Below, piece after piece: positions 1 to 8,954 of a stretch of 64,000 nucleotides of DNA. Position numbers and translations under genes: made by a program. Under the pieces are notes generated by a model, which was not told the origin of the DNA, searched no databases, and saw nothing but the letters and a program-made list of their open reading frames with translations. The DNA lies in assembly GCA_030490835.1 (NCBI GenBank), contig CM059973.1:57912008-57976007 (forward strand), in the 5' to 3' direction. How positions within the stretch are numbered: position 1 is the first letter of the stretch; each line of letters begins with the position of its first letter. The DNA comes from Annona cherimola. Lineage: Eukaryota; Streptophyta; Magnoliopsida; Magnoliales; Annonaceae.

Positions 1-173
1 TTGAAGTCGATCTTGGAGTCGACTTGGGATACGACTTGGCTTCTATACTTGATTTTCTTCAAATGATTATTCCTTAAACATTTCCACAAACTTGTTAGTA
101 GCCAAGACTTACTCAAATTGATTTGTTAATCATCAAAACATAGATTTAGCTAGTTTTCCACATATTTCCAACA
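1..173 (-). repeat. Partial 3' LTR of copia element 1
   Basis: Last 173 bp (in plus coordinates) of the LTR that closes element 1 on the left; the rest is outside the window. It matches 17825-17997 without gaps and with a single difference (cacaaac versus cataaac), which pairs the two LTRs. It ends with CCAACA and is followed at once by the polypurine tract, read on the minus strand as AAAAAGGGGGAGAT. It contains one of the GTCGAC motif clusters typical of this LTR group. Confidence 0.9.
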
Positions 174-555
174 ATCTCCCCCTTTTTGATGATTGACAAA
201 ACCGATTTGAGTGTATACCTTTCAATTAAAAAAATATGCTCATATTGCATTATGAAATCATTCTTGTACTCATGCAAGCATTCATTTAAGCATATACTTA
301 TCCTACACTTCTCCCCTTTAAATCTTTCTCTCTCTTAATCATAAAAAACTTATACTCAAATTTTACTCTTCTTTATTCTTCTTAAATCCTACTTGTCTCC
401 TTAAGCATACTCATGAGGATCAAATCCTTTTCTTCTCCCCCTTTGGACTCAAATCCACTCTTCTCCCCCTTTTTCTCAATAAATCAAAAAGTTAGAGGGT
501 AAAGAGACAAGTGGGTTTGCTCCCCCTAAATGGGTGCTCCCCCTCAACTTATGCT
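174..555 (-). other. Element 1 spacer between pol and 3' LTR with repeated polypurine motifs
   Basis: About 380 bp with no ORF. On the minus strand it holds GGGGGAG-type purine motifs at roughly 174-187 (the tract abutting the LTR), 434, 462, 519 and 536. Only the first sits where the plus-strand primer must lie. Repeated polypurine tracts upstream of the 3' LTR are described for Sireviruses; whether the extra copies prime anything is not known from sequence. Confidence 0.75.
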
Positions 556-3516
556 TTAAGTGAATTCAAGCATTCCCATGTCATTTCTAATCTTATAAAA
601 TGCTTCTTTTGCTAAGGGCTTAGTGAATATATCTGCAACTTGATCCTCGGTTCTTACATATACCAAACATATGTCATGATTTTCTACATGTTCTCTAATG
701 AAATGATGTCTAAGGTCTATATGTTTGGTCCTAGAATGCAAGACTGGATTCTTGGTTAGGCATATGGCACTAGTATTATCACATTTGATAGGTATATCTT
801 TAAAATCCATGCCATAGTCCCTAAGTTGCTGTTTCATCCAAAGTAATTGGGCACAACAGCTCCCGGCGGCAATGTATTCGGCTTCCGCCGTAGATAGAGC
901 AACACTAGTTTGTTTTCTTGAAAACCATGAAACCAACATGCTTCCAAGAAACTGACATGTTCCACTAGTGCTTTTTCTATCTACTTTGTAACCGGAAAAA
1001 TCCGCATCCGAGTAGCCGATTAGATCAAAATTAGAGCCCTTTGGATACCATAATCCTAAATTGGTAGTGTCTACTAAGTACCTGAAAATTCTTTTCACAG
1101 CTACCAAGTGTGATTCTTTTGGACATGATTGAAATCTAGAGCACATACACACACTAAACAAAATATCTGGCCTGGAAGCAGTTAAATACAATAAGGAACC
1201 TATCATGCTTCTATACAATTTTAAATCAACTAATTTTCCCTTCTCATCTTTGTCCATTTTGATTGTGGAACTCATGGGCGTGTTTGCTCCTTTGCTATTC
1301 TCCATGCTAAACTTCTTGAGCATCTCTTTAATGTATTTGGACTGGTTTATGAAGATTCCTTCATTTAGTTGCTTGATTTGCAGTCCAAGGAAGAAATTGA
1401 GTTCTCCCATCATGCTCATCTCAAATTCTTTCTGCATAAGCTCAGAAAATTCTTGACAAAGAGCTTCATTAGTAGCACCAAAAATAATATCATCAACATA
1501 AATTTGAATAATTAATATATCCTTTCCATTGTACTTGATAAACAAGGTGGTGTCTACCTTTCCCTTTTGAAAATCATGATCGATCAGAAATTTTCTTAGT
1601 CTTTCATACCAAGCTCTTGGAGCTTGTTTTAATCCATATAATGCTTTGGTTAGCTTGTAAACATACTTTGATTGATCCTTTTCTTCAAATCCAGGTGGTT
1701 GCTCAACATACACCTCTTCATTTATATATCCATTCAAAAATGCACTTTTAACATCCATTTGAAACAATTTAAAGTTCATGTGAGATGCAAAAGCTAATAA
1801 TATGCGAATTGCTTCCAATCTAGCAACCGGGGCATAGGATTTCTCAAAATCTATTCCTTCTTCTTGTGAATATCCTTTTGCCACAAGTCTAGCTTTGTTT
1901 CTCACTACAAGTCCACTTTCATCTAATTTGTTCCTAAAGACCCACTTGGTGCCAATAACAGTACAATCATTTGGTCTAGGAACAAGGTGCCAAACTTGAT
2001 TTCTTTCAAATTGATTTAGCTCTTCTTGCATTGCTATGATCCAGTTTTCATCATCAAGAGCTTGATCAATATTAGAAGGTTCAATTTTAGATACAAAAGC
2101 ATATTGTCCACAAACATTTTGTTTTGATCTTCTAGTTTTCACACCTTCATACACATTTCCTATAACTTGTTCAATTGGATGTGCATGTTTGAATTTCAAA
2201 TCTGTTAGAGGTTTGTAGGAATTATTACCTTCACTTACCCTTTCCTCCATGGAATCTTCTTGCTTTTCCACATGCAATTTTTCAAAATTGCTTGCTATAT
2301 CATCTGCATCACTTAAATCATCTTTTCTTTTCAATCATGGGTTAGTTTCATCAAAGACTACATGTATGGATTCTTCTACCACTTGGTTTCGTTTATTGAA
2401 TACTCTATAAGCTTTGCTATTTGATGAGTACCCAAGGAATATTGCCTCATCACTTTTAGCATCTAATTTTCCCAAGTTGGTTTTTCCATTGTTCAAAACA
2501 TAGCATGTGCATCCAAAAGCATGAAAATATGAAATATTTGGTTTTCTACCTTTCCATAGCTCATATGGGGTCTTTTTCAAGATTGCTCTAATGGTAACTC
2601 GATTTAAAATATGACAAGCTGTACTTACAGCTTCACCCCAAAATTTCTTGGATAATTTGCTCTCATTTAGCATTGTTCTAGCCATCTCTTGTATAGTTCT
2701 GTTTTTCCTTTCAACTACTCCATTTTGTTGTGGAGTTCTTGGTGCAGAAAATGTGTGATGAATTCCTTTTTCATTACATAATTCTATGAATCGTTTGTTT
2801 TCAAATTCACCACCATGATCACTTCTTATAGTCATAATAGTACTTTGCTTTTCATTTTGCACCAACTTTACAAAAGTTGAAAACATAGAGAAGGCTTCAT
2901 CTTTGCTAGCTAAGAGAATTATCCATGTGAATCTTGAAAAATCATCAACAATAACAAATACATATTTCTTTCCACCAATAGTTAAAATGTCGGATGGCCC
3001 ATATAGATCCATGTGTAGCAATTCAAGTGGCCTAGTGGTGGAGATTTCCTTTTTAGTAGAGAAAGGCATTTTAGGTTGTTTAGATAATTGACGTGCCTTA
3101 CAAATTTTGTCTTTGTCATATTTCAATCTTGGTAATCCTTCTACCAAACTCTTTTTCCATAGGATCTTTATGTTTCCCATGTTTATATGTCCAAGCCTTT
3201 TATGCCAAACCCATGGATCATTATCAATGGCCATTAAACATTGACCATTTAATTCATCAAGTGAAACCAAATACACATTTTCATGTCTTTTTCCGCTAAA
3301 CATGATATGTTCTCCATCAAACACATTGCATATAGATGATTCAAACACAACCTTGTATCATTTACCTTTAATTTTACCTTTCTCATTATTACCAAAGGCA
3401 ACCGTTCCATCATTGCAAGGCTTAAGTTTGTGAAATAAACTTCTTTCTCCGGTCATATGCCTTGAGCAACCGCTATCCATGAACCATACACTGTTTGCCT
3501 TTGCCTTGAAACAATT
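556..3516 (-). pseudogene. Element 1 pol (protease, integrase, reverse transcriptase, RNase H), disrupted
   Basis: Read on the minus strand, it starts with the aspartic protease motif DSGCSRHMTG, then the integrase zinc finger (WHKRLGH...CKARQ, where the usual CxxC pair is CKAR, so one Cys is lost), and the integrase acidic residues in LLHMDLYGP, IRSDHGGEF and NGVVERKNR. Reverse transcriptase follows with [10 protein letters not shown] and YVDD, and RNase H with [17 protein letters not shown] and CDNTSA. Against element 2, the protease lacks 99 nt (33 codons, between two TAAAGG repeats) and carries a TGA at 3358-3360. A second TGA at 2335-2337 separates integrase from reverse transcriptase. 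All three parts stay in one frame, so decay is by point mutation and one in-frame deletion. It cannot make a full polyprotein. Confidence 0.9.
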
Positions 3517-3538
3517 CTGAAAAATAAAAAGGTAAATC

Positions 3539-5236
3539 TCATCCCTTTGGTACCCATTTTATGGGTCCATTTGGGTTAGTAATATTATTCAACCTTTGTT
3601 GCTCCATCTTAGAAAGCCCAAATCTTGTGTTCCTTGGAACCCAAACTAATTTAGCACCATGGTCAAATAATCTCTTAAAGTTACACTTATAAGCTCTATG
3701 ACCCATTTTGTTGCAAAAATTGCAAGCCATTGGTAATCTAGGAGTAGGCCTCCAAGTATATTTCGGTTCAAATGTTGGCCTTCTAGTCCACATAACATTT
3801 CTCCTTTGTGGCTTGTATATAGGTGCAATTTTGGTTTGATATTTCCCAAGTGTAGGCACTTTTGATTTGCCACTTTCTCCTTGCTCAAATGTATTGTATC
3901 CAAGACCTCTTTTGTTTGTTTGGGAGGTCATGTTCAGAAACATCTTTACACTTTCTCCTGGATTAGAGAACTTTGCTAATGATTCATTTAAGGATTTGTT
4001 CTCCTTTTTCAGTTTCTCTACTTCTTTCAACAATGATTCATTTTCTTCTTTCAGTTTTGTTGATTTTTCAGCTAGTTTTCCATTTTCAATAATAACAAAG
4101 TTGCATTGTTGTTTCTTTGAGGACAACTTGTTTCCTAGCTTTTTGATTTCCTCATATAATGAATCATAGGCAGTTTGTAGTTCTTCTAATTCAGCACATT
4201 TGAGGCAATTTTGAAAAGAAGAATAACTTGATTGAGAATAGCAAGGTTTGGAAGTTACCTCATCATTGCTTGTACATTTGGTTGAGGTGGATTGTTCTTC
4301 CAAAACTTCAGTCGTGTTTAAGCATAGCAAGTCCTCTTCTTGCTCGATTCGTGCCATGCAACATATTCTTGCACAGTTGGCTGCATCATTTTCGTCGGTT
4401 GAAGAGCTGCATGTTGATGAAGTCTCCTCGTTGACGAACATGCCTCTTCCTCTTGGCCTTTGGTATTTTCTTCTTTCATGACTCTCCTTTGGCCTTTCTT
4501 CTGGTGTAGGACATTGAGCTTGCATATGTCCTACGCTCCCGCATCGGTAGCATTTTGTAACCTCCTTTTTCTTTTCTTTATGTGGTCTTTCTTTGAAGTC
4601 TTTGAGGTTCTTTTCTTTTCTCACAAATTTCCGGAATTTGCGAGTGAGAAGAGCAATGTCTTCATCATCGTTGTGAGATGAAGAGGTGGATCCATCTGAA
4701 TTGTGAGTGGCCTTGAGTGCAATAGTTCTCTTCCCTTTGTGATTATCTTCGTTTCTTCTCCTAATTAGCTCATGTGACATTAATGAGCTAATAAGATCTT
4801 CTAGCTTCAAAGTGTTTAGGTCTTTGGCTTCTTCAATTGCCGTTATCTTTGGAGTCCACGAATCCGGTAGAGCTCTCAATATCTTCATAACCTGTTCGGA
4901 TTCAGAAATAGCCTTTCCAAGACCTTTTAGAGCATTAGTAATCTTAGAAAATCTAGCAAACATTTCAGAAATATTTTCTGTGTCTAGCATTCTAAAACTT
5001 TCCAATTCTCCTATCAAGATATTTCTCCTAGTTCCTTGGACTTGAGAGGTTCCTTCATAAATGGATGTTAGAGTATCCCATATCTCCTTGGCGGTTAGGC
5101 AAGAAGATACTCTATCATATTCCGAAGCCGTAAGAGCACAAAATAAAGAGTTCATAGCCTTAGCATTGCTCTTGACGGTTCTTACTCCCTCTTCGGTCCA
5201 TTTGGAAGCTCTTTCATCAATTGGCAAAGTTACACC
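3539..5236 (-). pseudogene. Element 1 gag, C-terminal part
   Basis: Encodes the UBN2-type gag domain (around AKEIWDTLTSIYEGTSQVQG), a CCHC knuckle CYRCGSVGHMQAQC, a Lys/Glu-rich coiled-coil stretch and a second, C-terminal knuckle CNFCNKMGHRAYKC. The reading frame stays open to a TGA at 3539-3541. The N-terminus lies at 16339-16179, separated by element 2, which landed in the coding sequence and duplicated ACACC. The first codons of the open frame next to the junction are LTR sequence, not gag. The protein is about 80 percent similar by eye to element 2 gag, so it is a related but different family. Confidence 0.88.
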
Positions 5237-5363
5237 TGTTGGAAACAATGTTCAAAATAAAACAAATTGGCCAAGGATTGAGTTTTGATGATTAACAAGA
5301 ACTAGTTTGAGTATATATATATATATGACTAATATGTTTGCCAAGTGTTTAAGGAAAGCAGAG

Positions 5364-5690
5364 AAGTCAAGTCGATCTTCGAGTCGACTTGAACTTAGAC
5401 TTGGGAGTGAAGTCGATAGTGAAGTCGACTCCACTAACGACTTCAAACAAGCCAAAACTGGACAAAGTTGAAAATGGAATTCTGACGAGTGAAGTCGCAA
5501 GCCAAGTCGACTCCACATGCGACTTGGGTAGTCAAGTCGCATACGAAGTCGACTTCAGCATCGACTTCGAAGTACACAAAAATGTCCAGCGTTGAAATCT
5601 GGCTCCCGAAGATGCGAAGTCGCGGACGAAGTCGACTCCAAGTGCGACTTGGGCGAAGTCGCAAACCAGGTCGACTCCAACTTCGACTTG
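5364..5690. repeat. GTCGAC palindrome array 1 in element 2 5' LTR
   Basis: Six GTCGAC hexamers in about 330 bp, each embedded in a larger inverted unit: an AAGTCGCA arm, a few bases, AAGTCGACTCCA, then a TGCGACTT arm. GTCGAC is expected about once per 4 kb in random DNA. Units are variable in spacing and sequence but keep the CpG-containing cores. The same arrangement is found in the 3' LTR and in all other copia LTRs of the window. Confidence 0.9.
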
Positions 5691-5984
5691 AGAAGATTTG
5701 AAGTCCAAGATGAAGATTCAAGCATATCCAAGACATCCATTTGAAGTTTCTCACATACAAATGAGCTTTAAAGCCTATTCTTAAAGTGACTTAAGATCAA
5801 AGCAAGAATTCAAGTTCAAGTTCAAATCAAGTCTATAAGCTCAAAGCAAATCTTCAAGCTAGCTTCCAAATGGAGTAAAAACCAAGTCATGAAGACCCAG
5901 TGAGTCCAAAACAAAGCTTTCAAATGGTTTGCAAGATTCAAGACATTTCAAGAAGATCAAGGCGTTTCTGCAATAGACCAAGCC

Positions 5985-6156
5985 AAGTCGCAACCCAAGT
6001 CGACTTCAGGATCGACTTGAGTTGAAGTCTGAAAGCCAAGTCGACCCAAGTCTCAGACTTGAATTTCTGAAGAACCCAAGTCGCAGGCCAAGTCGACTCC
6101 ATGTACGACTTGGAAGCCAAGTCGCAGGCCAAGTCGACTTCATCTTCGACTTGGAG
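5985..6156. repeat. GTCGAC palindrome array 2 in element 2 5' LTR
   Basis: Four further GTCGAC units separated from array 1 by about 290 bp of ordinary A-rich sequence. This second array ends a few bases upstream of the inverted-repeat box and about 80 bp upstream of the TATA box, so it occupies the proximal promoter of the LTR. The two-array layout recurs in the other LTRs of the group. Confidence 0.88.
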
Positions 6157-6159
6157 TAT

Positions 6160-6245
6160 AACGGTCAAATTTTTGACCGTTGGAGTTCATTTATTGCACG
6201 CCAACTACTTCTACAATGTTCATATTTTCCTCAATCTATAAAAAG
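6160..6245 (+). promoter_or_regulatory. LTR core promoter: inverted-repeat box and TATA box
   Basis: At 6160-6181 two perfect 10-nt arms, AACGGTCAAA and TTTGACCGTT, face each other across TT. At 6237-6245 is TATAAAAAG. The identical pair is in the 3' LTR (TATA at 15370-15378). Related pairs occur in other LTRs: AACGTTCGAA with TTTGAACGTT at 62429-62450 and TATAAATAG at 62504; AACGGT...AACGTT at 20317-20341 with TATATAAGG at 20395. AACGG is the core of MYB3R-bound MSA elements and TTGACC is a W-box core; which factor binds, if any, is inference. Confidence 0.7.
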
Positions 6246-6586
6246 ACATTCAAATGAACGTGAGAAAAATAAGAGACACTACTATAAAGATCAAAGAGAG
6301 AAAAGAAGTACAAGAAAGACTTTCAAAATACTTTTTCTCCATATTTGAGTGTTTCAAAGGAAGAAAGAGCTTCAAACTGCAAGTTGCTTCAACAATCATC
6401 ATTCAAGCTACTTTTGATTTCTTCCTCGAGCTCAAAACTGCCTACACAAATCTGTAAAGTGTAGTTTTTATTCATTTCTTTATTTGGTTGTATAAATCTT
6501 GATTTAGCTTGGGTAGCTAAGATCAAGTGTATGCAAAGTAGGGTGTGATTGGAGTGAGACTCATCACCTACTTGTGCAAGTGATTG

Positions 6587-6780
6587 TATATGCCCCCTAG
6601 AGCTTTGAATCTAGAAGAGAGCAAGTGGCTCTAGTTGTATATGCCCCCTAGAGCTTTGAATCTAGAAGAGAGCAAGTGGCTCTAGTTGTATATGCCCCCT
6701 AGAGCTTTGAATCTAGAAGAGAGCAAGTGGCTCTAGTTGTTATGCCCCCTAGAGCTTTGAATCTAGAAGAGAGCGGTGAC
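6587..6780. repeat. 51-bp tandem repeat inside element 2 LTR
   Basis: Three full 51-bp units (starts 6587, 6638, 6689) and a shortened fourth. Each begins TATATGCCCCCTAGAGC and ends GGCTCTAGTTG, so CTAGAGC and GCTCTAG arms can form a hairpin. It lies downstream of the TATA box, in the likely transcribed part of the LTR. The same array sits at 15720-15913. Other LTRs carry one unit (element 1, element 3) or two (39960-41593, 61502 LTR), so the unit has expanded in this family. Confidence 0.92.
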
Positions 6781-7047
6781 TCTAAGTGTATTCGTGGAAT
6801 ACATAGTGGAACCCAAGTCACAACGGAGTGTGAGCTTGGAAGAGTGGAGTAGGGAAGGTTTGCCCGAACCACTATAAATCTTGTGTTCTACTTATTTTTA
6901 CTACTTTATCTTATTTGCTCTCCATTCGCTTAAAAAGGGGATTAACTTTTTCAAGGGGTTAAGATTTTTAAGTTTACAAAAGAAATTTTAAAGAACCCAA
7001 TTCACCCCTCCCCTCTTGGGTTAGGCCATCAACTCGGGACCAACAAG

Positions 7048-7064
7048 TGGTATCAGAGCAGGTC
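7048..7064 (+). other. Element 2 primer binding site (initiator tRNA-Met)
   Basis: TGGTATCAGAGCAGGTC begins two bases after the 5' LTR. TGGTATCAGAGC is the usual complement of the 3' end of plant initiator tRNA-Met, the primer for minus-strand DNA synthesis in most copia and many gypsy elements. The same site is at 16369-16385 (minus strand) in element 1. Confidence 0.95.
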
Positions 7065-7093
7065 TTTGAGTTTATCAAAGAGATCTTATTGAA

Positions 7094-8896
7094 ATGGCAT
7101 CCCAATCTACTTCCGTTCCCGCATTTGCTGAAGGCCAATCCTTTACAAGGCCACCGTTGTTTGATGGGAACAATTTTGGATATTGGAAGCTTCGTATGAA
7201 GCAACTCATCATGGCTACCGATATGGACTCTTGGATTGCTATCCAAGATGGAGTAATACTGCCTACCGATGAACGAGCTTCCAAATGGACCGATGAGGAA
7301 GTAAGAATAGTGAAGAGCAATGCCAAAGCTATGAACTCCTTATTTTGTGCTCTCACTGCTTCCGAGTATGATAGAGTATCCTCTTGCTTAACCGCCAAAG
7401 AGATATGGGATACACTAATCTCTATCTACGAAGGAACTTCTCAAGTCCAAGGGACGAGAAGGAATATTTTGATTGGAGAACTAGAGAACTTTAGAATGCT
7501 AGAAACAGAAAATATTTCTGAAATGTTTGCTAGATTCTCTAAGATTACTAATGCTTTAAAAGGTCTTGGAAAAGCAATATCTGAATCTGAGCAGGTCATG
7601 AAGATTTTAAGAGCTCTACCCGAATCATGGACTCCAAAGATCACTGCAATTGAAGAAGCCAAAGACCTCAACACGCTGAAGCTTGAAAACTTAATTAGCT
7701 CACTTATGTCACATGAGCTAATTAAGAAAAGGAATGAAGATCAACACAGGGGCAAAAGAGCAATTGCCTTAAAAGCCGCACAAGACACCGATGACACATC
7801 TTCTTCTCAAAATGACGACGAGATTGCTCTACTCACAAAACGATTCAGAAAATTTGTGAGGAAAGGCAAAAATTTCAGAAGCTTCAAAGAAAGAACTCCC
7901 CAAGAGAAGAAGAAAGAATCAACCAAGTGCTACCGATGCGGCGGTTCGGGACATATGCAGGCTCAATGTCCAACTCCCGAAGAAAACAAGGCAAAAGAAC
8001 AAAGAAAGGATCGAGGGAACAATAGAAGATTCCAGAAATACAAAGGAAGAGGCATGTACGTAAATGATGAAGAATCTACGACGAGTAGCTTCTCAACCGA
8101 TGACATAGAGGCGGAAGAATGTGCAAGAATTTGCTGCATGGCACAAATCGAGCAAGGAGAACAAATTACCTCAACAAAAGACACAAGCAATGAAGAGGTA
8201 AGTTCCAAACTCTCCCTTTCTAATTCAAGTTATTCTTCCTCTCATGAATGCCTCAAATGTACTGAATTAGATGAACTACAAACTGCATATGATTCATTAT
8301 ATGAAGAAATGAAGAAATTAGGAAGCAAGTTTACAATTAAGAAGAGACAATGTGATGCAACAATAATTGTAAATGGTAAACTTGCAGAAAGATTAGTCAA
8401 ATTGAAAGATGAAACTGAATTGCTGAAAATGAAGAACAAATCATTAAATGAATCATTAGCTAAGTTCTCTAATCCAGGAGAAAATGTTAAAATGTTTCTG
8501 AATATGACCTCCCAAACACATAAAAGAGGTCTTGGGTATCATACATTTGAGCAAGGAGAAAGTAGCAAATCAAATGAACAAATACTTGAGAAAAATCAAA
8601 CTAAAAATACATCTATATACAAGCCACAAAAGAAAAATTTTAAGTGGACTAGAAGACCAATGATTGAACCTTTGCATGCTTGGAAACCTACTCCAAGATT
8701 ACCTTTGGCTTGTAATTTCTGCAATAAGATGGGTCATAAAACTTACAAATGTAATTTTAAGAAACTATATGACCATGGTGTTAAATTAGTTTGGGTTCCA
8801 AGAAACACAAGATTTGGGCTTTCAAAGTTAGATCAACTTAGATTAGATTCTATTACTAACCCAAATGGACCCATAAAATGGGTACCAAAAAGATAA
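7094..8896 (+). CDS. gag: Element 2 Gag capsid/nucleocapsid protein
   Basis: 600 codons from ATG 7094, 30 bp after the primer site, to TAA. The N-terminus has the DUF4219-like pattern FDGNNFGYWKLRMKQLI; the UBN2 gag domain follows (about residues 80-220). A first CCHC knuckle CYRCGGSGHMQAQC begins at residue 279. A Glu/Lys-rich coiled-coil region covers roughly residues 395-460, and a second knuckle CNFCNKMGHKTYKC begins at residue 540. Gag packs element RNA into virus-like particles. The frame is intact. The downstream pol is in a different frame (offset +1), and the same offset is kept in element 1, so expression of pol needs frameshifting, splicing or separate initiation. Confidence 0.93.
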   Translation: MASQSTSVPAFAEGQSFTRPPLFDGNNFGYWKLRMKQLIMATDMDSWIAIQDGVILPTDERASKWTDEEVRIVKSNAKAMNSLFCALTASEYDRVSSCLTAKEIWDTLISIYEGTSQVQGTRRNILIGELENFRMLETENISEMFARFSKITNALKGLGKAISESEQVMKILRALPESWTPKITAIEEAKDLNTLKLENLISSLMSHELIKKRNEDQHRGKRAIALKAAQDTDDTSSSQNDDEIALLTKRFRKFVRKGKNFRSFKERTPQEKKKESTKCYRCGGSGHMQAQCPTPEENKAKEQRKDRGNNRRFQKYKGRGMYVNDEESTTSSFSTDDIEAEECARICCMAQIEQGEQITSTKDTSNEEVSSKLSLSNSSYSSSHECLKCTELDELQTAYDSLYEEMKKLGSKFTIKKRQCDATIIVNGKLAERLVKLKDETELLKMKNKSLNESLAKFSNPGENVKMFLNMTSQTHKRGLGYHTFEQGESSKSNEQILEKNQTKNTSIYKPQKKNFKWTRRPMIEPLHAWKPTPRLPLACNFCNKMGHKTYKCNFKKLYDHGVKLVWVPRNTRFGLSKLDQLRLDSITNPNGPIKWVPKR

Positions 8897-8918
8897 GATT
8901 TATTTCCTTATTTTTCAG
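8198..8918 (+). other. Candidate intron spanning the gag-pol frame change
   Basis: A consensus donor AG/GTAAGT lies at 8196-8203, exactly on a gag codon boundary, and a pyrimidine-rich acceptor TTATTTTTCAG ends at 8918. Removing the 721 nt would delete the gag stop and the second zinc knuckle and join gag codon 368 to the pol frame, 12 codons before the protease Met at 8955. Element 1 keeps the acceptor (TTATTTTTCAG, minus strand, ending at 3517) and the same codon phase, but has a weaker donor (GAG/GTAACT). No transcript evidence is available here; +1 frameshifting near the gag stop, where the pol frame is open, is the alternative. Confidence 0.45.
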
Positions 8919-8954
8919 ATATGTTTTAAGGCAAAGGCAAACAATGAATGGTTC

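Larger units (their letters stand above)
5237..7045 (+). repeat. 5' LTR of copia element 2
   Basis: 1809 bp from TGTTGGAAACAATG to GGGACCAACA. It is preceded by target duplication ACACC (5232-5236) and followed by the primer site after two bases. It differs from the 3' LTR only by a 2-bp TA microsatellite step, a 1-bp indel and one substitution (A/G in the GTCGC[A/G]GACG stretch). Inside, in order: GTCGAC array 1 (5364-5690), array 2 (5985-6156), an inverted-repeat box (6160-6181), TATA box (6237-6245), and a 51-bp tandem repeat (6587-6780). The ORFs seen here on both strands are by-products of the arrays. Confidence 0.96.

Noticed and set aside
5364..6156. Regularly spaced short palindromes that could suggest a CRISPR-like array
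   Set aside because: Units vary in sequence and spacing, are parts of LTRs and occur in plant nuclear DNA with no cas genes. They are LTR-internal motifs.
5389..6348. Open frames on both strands inside copia LTRs (for example 5443-5760, 6022-6348, 14575-14892, 17650-17901)
   Set aside because: They are by-products of the GTCGAC arrays, which lack stop codons in several frames. Composition is repetitive (EVDS, KSTP) and no ATG context or homology supports them.
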